Origin: Cryptomeria japonica
Taxonomy: Eukaryota; Streptophyta; Pinopsida; Cupressales; Cupressaceae
DNA: 64,000 nt
Direction of reading: 5' to 3'
Assembly: GCF_030272615.1 (NCBI RefSeq)
Contig: NC_081411.1
Span: forward strand, 208,414,244-208,478,243
The position numbers were made by a program, and so were the translations under genes. Positions 57,701 to 64,000 of this stretch are shown here, in pieces; position 1 is the first letter of the stretch, and each line of letters starts with the position of its first letter. The notes beneath the pieces were generated by a model. It was not told where the DNA came from. It was given only the letters and a program-made list of their open reading frames with translations, and did not search any database.

Positions 57701-57826
57701 CTTTGTGTAGATGACTTAAAAGGATTGGAATTGAAGGTCAACCTATTGCCACATGTCACAATGGAGGAAGTGGACCGAATTGTGTCCAAGTTCAATGAAT
57801 ATCAAAAGAAAGGGATACAATCCTAA
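54733..57826 (+). pseudogene. Unknown protein, about 1000 codons, broken by stops
   Basis: I do not recognise this gene from a named family. The first ATG after the leader intron is 54733; the coherent N-terminal frame is read from about 54750. It contains MEEFKKRMYGYDRHIPTPIA, AAGFPPTKECVELIVECA and IQETFGIPKH. A one-base frameshift lies near 55290, after which one frame runs unbroken in register to 57823. The longest open stretch is 299 codons (55322-56221), with YRLPIYPTNEMVMLEVLRQL. Then comes a basic, nuclear-signal-like KRKGKAIEKEEPTQKRQR at about 56318, an acidic Glu-rich stretch, and a predicted coiled coil from 57002 (HKREVQRLKEYIRQLTTKLL). Internal stops: 55083, 55319, 56219, 56600, 56657, 56993, 57419, 57536, 57551, 57683. 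Its setting between LTR-like regions suggests a retroelement accessory protein. A captured host gene is the alternative. Confidence 0.55.
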
Positions 57827-57839
57827 AAAATAGCATCTT

Positions 57840-58760
57840 GCGACACTTGTCTCTTTTGCAATTGATCTTTGATATTATTTTGGAAAAATCTATCTAGGGT
57901 TAAGTTGTTTAGATCTCAGCCGTTGATCTTAGATCGATCTCGGCCATTCATTTTTCTTTCAAAACTCTATACAAACCCCCATTCTCTCATTTCATTGTTG
58001 TTGTTGAGAGATTTATGAAATTGTTGCACAAAGTTATTTGAGTAATAAAAAATTCATTATCAGTATTGTTTTGAAATCATTTTATTGCTAAATGGTTGCA
58101 TGGTTACATACTTCCTTCAACAATTAGATTAGATTTGCTTAAGTAATTTGTTTTCAAGTTGTTAGATGAATGATGGATATGATAGTATTGATTGGTGAAA
58201 TCTTTCTCATACTTTTGTTGGATGGATGATTTCCTTTCAATGTGCAAAGTTAGTCTGAGTTTTTTTTAATATGAATGTTTAACTTATACGTGGAATGATA
58301 TTGTTCAATTGTTGGTATCCTTCCTAAGTGTGAAAAGCTTGAGCATAACCTTAGAAGATTGCACCCGCTTTGCGTAGTTGTCTGAGTGTGGCGGAACAGT
58401 GTCGTTTTCGGTTTCACCTAGTCATTACCGTCTCTTGAATTCATAGGAATAACTTAGGAGTAGAATAGGATCCCTAAACCCTCATCCTTTTTATCCTTTT
58501 TTAAGTCCTAAACCAGAAAATCTAAAAATATTGAGCATAGATTGTTAAATCCGCCTAGGCACAAATAGACCTTGGAGTCGCCTTGTGGTCTTCTCGCAAT
58601 CTTGGCACAAGTAGTGATTTTGTGCAAAAGAGGATATGATACCCTTGTGGTATTTTATTCTAATTGTTCATTAGATGATAAAACATCCACCAACAAGTCC
58701 TAATCTATTTTGTGGTATAATTGCAAGCGTTGGTGTAAAGATTGATAATCACTAGAATTA
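57840..58760 (+). mobile_element. LTR-like promoter region downstream of the unknown frame
   Basis: CTCTATACAAACCCCCATTC (57964-57983) looks like an LTR TATA box with its start region, followed by GAGTAATAAAAAATTC with a polyadenylation signal (about 58044). Later come GATTGTTAAATCCGCCTAGG and CTTGTGGTCTTCTCGC phrases like U5 regions of plant gypsy LTRs. Ends not determined. Confidence 0.45.
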
Positions 58761-60135
58761 TTCAGGAAGCCAACTCAAACAAGACCAATACATCAAAATC
58801 AACATTATCGGTGTTTTCCATCCCAAGGTGCAATATATTGATGGACTAAGGTTTGCACACAAAATTATCAAAGCTACTTCCAGTGTTGTGAATCATAGGT
58901 ATATCCCCACAGGAAAATACTAATCCATTGTGTTGGACCAAACTGTGGTAGGGACCAGGAGCATCTGCAACCATTATGAGAAGAATTACACCTGCAATGA
59001 CTAGGAGTAAGAGACGAGTGTAGTAGTGGTGCTCTCAAAAAGAACAAGGCCACAACAGAAGTGTAAGTCGCGGTAGAGTAAGGTCATGGGAGTTGGGGAC
59101 CTCTAATTAACACAAAGTTTGAGAGTCGTGGCAAAGGCTTTGCTTGCACCTTCTAATGCAAGAAAGTATCGGTCATTTGTGCTAGGTTACTAATGAACAG
59201 ACAATGTGGGAAAGAAATCATTGTTGTTTGCCATCACCAGAATACTACCATTAATTGGAAGGGTCTGTTTTGGAAATTAAGTTATTATTTAGGCAGAAGT
59301 GTCAAAGGAACACCTGGAGATGTAATCCATGAGAAGGAATGGTATGTTCATAAATGATCTTCATGTGGAAGGGGATATTTGAAAATTTAAAATTTTCAAT
59401 GCTTTCTGATTCCTGTTAAAGAATTGCTACTCTCACTATTTCATCCTATGGGAGTTGTGGTATGCCTAGGCAGATTTGAAGATAAGGAGAGACTTATTGC
59501 ATACAATTCGTGGATTCATCTCCTACTGGGATTGAGGTTCATTGGTCTCTTCCACCGCTATACTAACCTCTAATGTACCAATATAAGTATCGACAAAACT
59601 GTGCAAGTGGAAAAGGTTGCAGTCCAGACAATTCTGCTAGAGATATTTGTAGATGATTGCTTCCCAGAATGTAATATAGTATCTATGAAATTGATTTCTA
59701 TGTGGCTTCAACCAATGCAAAAATATATTGTCTACAAGTTGAGCATGTCTCTGTTCTGAATTTATAGTAGAAATTATGGTCTAAATGCACAAAGGATTGT
59801 TAGAATATTGTTATATCATCTATGTTTGTTTATGTATAATTTTTTGGCACGTTGGAAAGTGTTATGTCTTAAAGGAAGCAACACTCAAAAAAGTTTAAAT
59901 TAGAAACTCTGCATCATGGTTCTCATTCCAACTATTTGACAAAATTACAAGAGTGGCAAGGTGAAAATTTGGCTCAGATCCTTAGGAGATTTATGAAAGA
60001 GCAAGGAAGATCAATGAGTATGCTTTAGTGGTGATTTGGTTTAGAAGTTTTGTGAGACCAATTCATGCATTTTGGAGTTAGTGCAAACTCTTTTCAAACC
60101 CTATTTCAGATCAGTTATTGTTGGTCAAAGATAGA
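58761..60135. other. No gene recognised
   Basis: Mixed-composition sequence with short frames only. No domain or repeat I can support. Confidence 0.4.
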
Positions 60136-60984
60136 TGTAAGAACGCCCCCTATTCTAGACCAATTTTGTGTCTTTCCACTCCCTGTAGTTTTGTCAAACA
60201 ATTTGCTCAAAATTTGATTACTTGTTCTCAATTTGCAAATATATATGTTAATTTATTGCTACTCACTAAGATAGGACACAAGTGTATATAACAATATAGA
60301 ATCCAATCCATACATATATTTATTTTATTACTGATAAAACTGAAGCTACAACAATAGATGTATCTATTATTCAAACACCAGTGGTTCTGAGAAATCATTA
60401 ACAACAAATGTCTACTTCAATTCCATTTACAAGTAACAATATCACAATGTTTTGCATACCAATCTACTGCTCCAACATGATAAAGATTATTGAGAAGACT
60501 TTGCACCTCTAGCATTATATGGCACCCAATCACTGCATTGCAGACTTGTAAGGTTGCTCCCAATTGTTGTTATGGCTCACTCTATGCTGGCATGACAGAC
60601 CACAGTCACTTCCAATATTATATGATTTAGTTATGATATGTTCTATGACTGTTATAGCACCTACACTAGGTTTACAGACTTGCATGACAATCTCCCGTCA
60701 TGCACGATACCCTAGTTGTGCTTCCCAAACAATATGGCACTGCTACAAGGAGTCTTGGACATGTACGACAGTTTTGGGTTGCAATAAAACCCATTGACAC
60801 ACTCAGTCTCCAACAACAGATCAAACCTAACCCTTGGCACTCCTCATTTCAAACCCAAACCTTTAGATTGATCACTTTCTTCGCAAATATAATATTGGAA
60901 AATGGAAGAAATTGATATCTCAAGCAATATGCTTTACCTTGAAACTCAAAGATCATTGTTGGAGATGATCACATCATTATGGTG

Positions 60985-61075
60985 GTTCATTGTTCACGCC
61001 ACTGTAGCGAATCACTATTCACGTACTGTAGCGAATTATTATTCATGCCACTGCACAACAATTCACTATTCACCA
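60985..61075 (+). repeat. Short CACTGTAGCGAAT repeats in U3
   Basis: CACTGTAGCGAATCACTATT, then GTACTGTAGCGAATTATTATT, then CCACTGCACAACAATTCACT: three diverged tandem units of about 30 bp. Confidence 0.6.
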
Positions 61076-61564
61076 TTCATTGTGCATAATAGTCTTATGT
61101 GATTTGTAGGCACCAAATAAACCCTCAGATTGTATATTGCAACAACGTGGAGATTGATAGCAAAGCCCTAGGAAGATTATTTCCTCCAAATTGAACAAGT
61201 AATTTCTTCACTCAACCAAACATGCCTGAAAGAGAGCTATTAAATATCTTTTATAACTCTCTTAACTGTGTCCATTCACTCATCTTAACAATGTGGGATA
61301 AATAATATTACTCCCTTTCAACAACTTATGTATCCCATGTGTTATTAAATAAAGGGAAACTCTTTTAATTAAATATTTCTCACAACTATAGGCTTAACAT
61401 TGATAAAGTTAAATATTTAAATTTAACTTTATCAATTAACTTTATTAATGCACAATAAATCATATCAATGATAAATAAATCTTCTGTTGATATTAAACTG
61501 TAGACGTATAAAAATAACTGTATTCCTAAATGAATATTTAATGTTCATTTTATTATCATTCCTC

Positions 61565-61775
61565 TATTTAGTTAAATCTAATTTAATTAAATCATCCACA
61601 TTCTTCTATTTAATTAAATAAATTATTCAATTTATTTATTTAAATTCACTTAAGTCCTTCATATCGTTTAATTAAATAAATCATAATCCCTTCTCTCTAC
61701 TTTTTAATTAAATTTACATTTAATTAAATAGTTCACCCAATTAAATAAATCTAATTTATTTAAATCCCCAATTTG
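61565..61775 (+). repeat. Cluster of TTTAATTAAAT palindromes
   Basis: About six occurrences of TTTAATTAAAT(AAAT), a near-palindromic AT-rich motif, interspersed with T/C-rich spacers. Confidence 0.7.
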
Positions 61776-62456
61776 CAACCAAATTGAAATAAAGCAATTT
61801 ATTTTAAATAAATCCTATTATCCCTCATCCACTTGCATTTTCCTACATCTCCCACTTGCATCCTAACCCTCTTCCTAAATTCTTCTAGAACCCATATAAT
61901 CCTAATCAATTAGCCTAAACCCATCAACTATCCTCTTTCCCTAAATTTGAGGAGGTCACTTCTCAAATTTGGAGTAAAGTCTCCCAAAGACATTAAAGCC
62001 TTTATACCTTCAACAAGCTAACTTGTTGAATACCCCCAAATTTGGAAGGACTCTTACAAATTTGTCCCCAAAGTATTCAAACCATTAATGGTTAACTAAC
62101 CCTTAGTGCCATGGTTAGAGACTTTTTGCCTAACTCAATCCTCATCTAACCCAGAGGTCTCATCAAACATTCATTGCTTTGACCATGGTTATCCCTTTAA
62201 CCTTTGAACAAGAGTTTACCCCTTGGGTAAAAGCTTTATCCATTGGATAACCCTAACCTAACATTAACTCTTACCTTCTAAGGTAACCATGAGGTCTTCT
62301 CAAGCATTTAATGCTTCTTACCTCTCCTCTCAAGCAGTCTTATGTTGACAATTGTCACCATTTCATTGGTGGAAATTGTAAACATGGATTGATAACTTTC
62401 AATCCTGACCCTTAATAAACTCCTCCAATCTTGACCATCAATTGCCCCATTTTTCC

Positions 62457-62464
62457 TATAAATA
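62457..62464 (+). promoter_or_regulatory. LTR TATA box
   Basis: TATAAATA in a TTTTTCCTATAAATAGAGCC context, the canonical form. Transcription would start about 30 bp downstream, near 62490-62500. Confidence 0.75.
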
Positions 62465-62963
62465 GAGCCCTCATTTCTCCATTTTCATATATCTAAGCTT
62501 TTAGTATCACACTTATACTCAATTTTAACATACATCTAGCCTCTCTTTGTAATAGGAATTAATCTAATAAACATTTTAGAGCATTTCTATTATCATTAGC
62601 TTAAATCATATAACTAGTATATCATGTTAGGATAGTATTGCTACTAACCTTGTCATCTTATAATCTAGTTTAACTCATTTGTAGAATCATGCATAAATAG
62701 GATGTAATCATGTTAAAATCAATTTAAAGCATCCCTCGTTCTTGCATTCGTCATCCCTAAGTTACTTTGCTCGGTGTTCTGAGAGCAAAGGCATTGGCTT
62801 GAGGGACCTTGTGAGATAGAGAACCATGGAACCCACCTTGGGAAGTTGAGCTATCCTTCATAGCTCCATAACTTGCACCAAGAGTCCCATGGGTGTGTGG
62901 ACAAGTCCTTTGAACATTTTCACATTTTGAGTTTCATTGAACCGCTTTTCCCGCATACATTTA

Positions 62964-62981
62964 TGGCACCCACCGTGGGGC
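62964..62981 (+). other. Primer-binding region of the gypsy-type element
   Basis: TGGCACCCACCGTGGGGC, nearly the TGGCGCCCACCGTGGGGC found after the 5' LTR of many plant gypsy elements, four bases past the LTR end. The GCCCACCGTGGGGC part is itself palindromic. Confidence 0.75.
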
Positions 62982-63065
62982 ATAACCCCATTAATCAAAT
63001 CGATTTTTTAATCTAACCACTTTTGCGGGTACACGGGAAATAGGAATCAATGCATGGGGAACATC

Positions 63066-63305
63066 CCTTAGCGTATCAAGTTAACATTATAGCTCATCTG
63101 GTACACTGTTTGGCGCATAGGACTCATTTCCTAGCGCGTAAAAACCATCCCTTAGCGCATAGAATTTTTAACATTTTTCTTGTAGGTCTCAGCATGAGAA
63201 CTTAACAAAGCAACGCATTTGGAAAACATCTCAGTGCATCGGGTTTGTCCGATAGCGCATTCAAGTTATTTTGTAGCGCTTACAGTGCATTCTATAGCGC
63301 ATCAC
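63066..63305 (+). repeat. TAGCGCAT array in the retroelement leader
   Basis: Eight or more copies of TAGCGCAT or one-off variants (TTAGCGTAT, TGGCGCAT, TAGCGCGT, CAACGCAT, TAGCGCTT) at intervals of about 20-50 bp. The motif is GC-rich and contains CpG in an AT-rich leader. Confidence 0.7.
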
Positions 63306-64000
63306 AAACAGAAAACAGAAAATTTGTTTGTAACAGAAATCAAAATTTAGACTTGTGGAAGTCCACGTAACTCACCTTTTTGCTAACTAATTGATTGGTT
63401 TTCTGTAGGTTACTAACATTTTGATTGCATGTTTTGAATCTATTCTATTTAGGCTAGAATTAAAGTAGTTTAAATTTTACTAACTTTTCTAAAGTTAACT
63501 AAGATTCAAATTTCTTTCTTTTTCTTGTTTAAATAAAATTGAACTCACCTTATTTTGGCCAAATAAAAAGAACAACAAAGAAATCTTTCTTGCTTTCTTA
63601 GGAGAAGAATTTTCTTTTTGGGCTCTAAAAAGAACAAGACAATCTTTCTATTTTGCAAAAAGAGCTTAAAAAGAACCTCACCATCCTTTGGTGCATAAAA
63701 GGATCAAATTTCAATTTTTGCAAGGAAAAAGAACCACACTTGTTTAAATTTTTGTTTCAAGTTAAAGAGGGAAGTTCTTCCCCTTTAGTTGATTTCTTTT
63801 GTTGACCAAACATCGAAGTTTTGCTTTGTTGACCAAGTTCTTTTCATAGATTAGATATGTAAATGTATTGTAATTTCCAATTTAATAACAAGTTATATGC
63901 AGGGTGGTATATTTTAAATTTTGATATTATGACTATGACACTAATATAACTATCTTTCTTTTGCTACAGATAAGGAGGATGAACATGTATTGATTTCAAT
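63306..64000 (+). other. Leader or internal region of the gypsy-type element
   Basis: AT-rich sequence with many AAAAAGAAC and TTCTTT phrases. No start of gag identified before the window ends. Confidence 0.4.

Larger units (their letters stand above)
60136..62959 (+). mobile_element. Long 5' LTR of a gypsy-type element
   Basis: Begins TGTAAGAACGCCCCCTATTC and ends CCGCATACA, 2824 bp. A TATA box (TATAAATA, 62457-62464), a polyadenylation-type AATAAAC (about 62568) and a primer-binding region right after the end show it is a 5' LTR in plus orientation. The U3 half has a palindromic TTTAATTAAAT cluster and short CACTGTAGCGAAT repeats. The element continues past the window edge, so its coding part and 3' LTR are not visible. 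Confidence 0.7.

Noticed and set aside
60136-62959. LTR at the right end as another solo LTR
   Set aside because: A primer-binding region and leader follow immediately, so it is a 5' LTR of an element running off the window.
1-64000. CRISPR arrays, operons, bacterial promoters or terminators
   Set aside because: Repeats lack regular spacer structure and the sequence is clearly from a plant-type repeat-rich genome.

Overview
This window looks like intergenic DNA from a large, retrotransposon-rich plant genome. A conifer or other gymnosperm is my best guess, because of the very long LTRs, the many single (solo) LTRs and the heavy decay of every coding sequence; the lineage is an inference. I found no intact host gene, no rRNA, no CRISPR array and no convincing protein-coding exon. 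Nearly everything I can identify is a transposable element or its debris, often nested, and several insertions can be delimited to the base by target-site duplications (TSDs).

Layout: 0-0.4 kb, a decayed LINE ORF1-like zinc-knuckle fragment (minus strand); 0.55-1.32 kb, a two-copy 386-bp tandem duplication; 2.1-5.1 kb, a long-LTR copia solo LTR carrying a non-autonomous hAT-type insertion (3358-4286, 15-bp TIR, perfect 8-bp TSD); 6.1-8.8 kb, a palindromic, hairpin-bearing element around a hAT (DUF659-like) transposase remnant; 8.9-9.56 kb, a probable LINE 3' end with poly(A); 11.3-18.1 kb, three solo LTRs (11347-12531, 13709-15712, 16600-18135); 19.3-26.3 kb, a hAT transposase remnant split by a 6-kb LTR-like insertion, itself split by another solo LTR.

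28.7-33.27 kb holds a decayed plus-strand copia element (LTR, primer-binding site, gag-pol). It meets, tail to tail, a minus-strand copia remnant (33.27-40.2 kb). The latter has an internal gag-integrase deletion, a short solo LTR inside integrase, and a long LTR that received a second solo LTR (exact TSD CAGTG), which received a third. 40.2-42.4 kb holds two further copia-type LTR pieces. 42.5-47.7 kb is a minus-strand Ty3/gypsy remnant whose reverse transcriptase was split by a structurally complete non-autonomous LTR retrotransposon (42750-45507). A tRNA-like sequence lies at 48.5 kb and a gypsy LTR end with primer-binding site at 50.4 kb.

50.8-58.8 kb is the least familiar part: a long LTR-like, purine-rich region with minisatellites leads into a TATA box, a 200-nt leader intron and an approximately 1000-codon reading frame of unknown function (about 54.7-57.8 kb). 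That frame is broken by one frameshift and about ten stop codons, nearly all explainable by C-to-T changes. An LTR-like promoter region follows. The window ends in the 5' LTR (60136-62959), primer-binding site and leader of another gypsy-type element. The identified proteins do not form a host pathway; they are replication and transposition machinery of separate, mostly dead elements.
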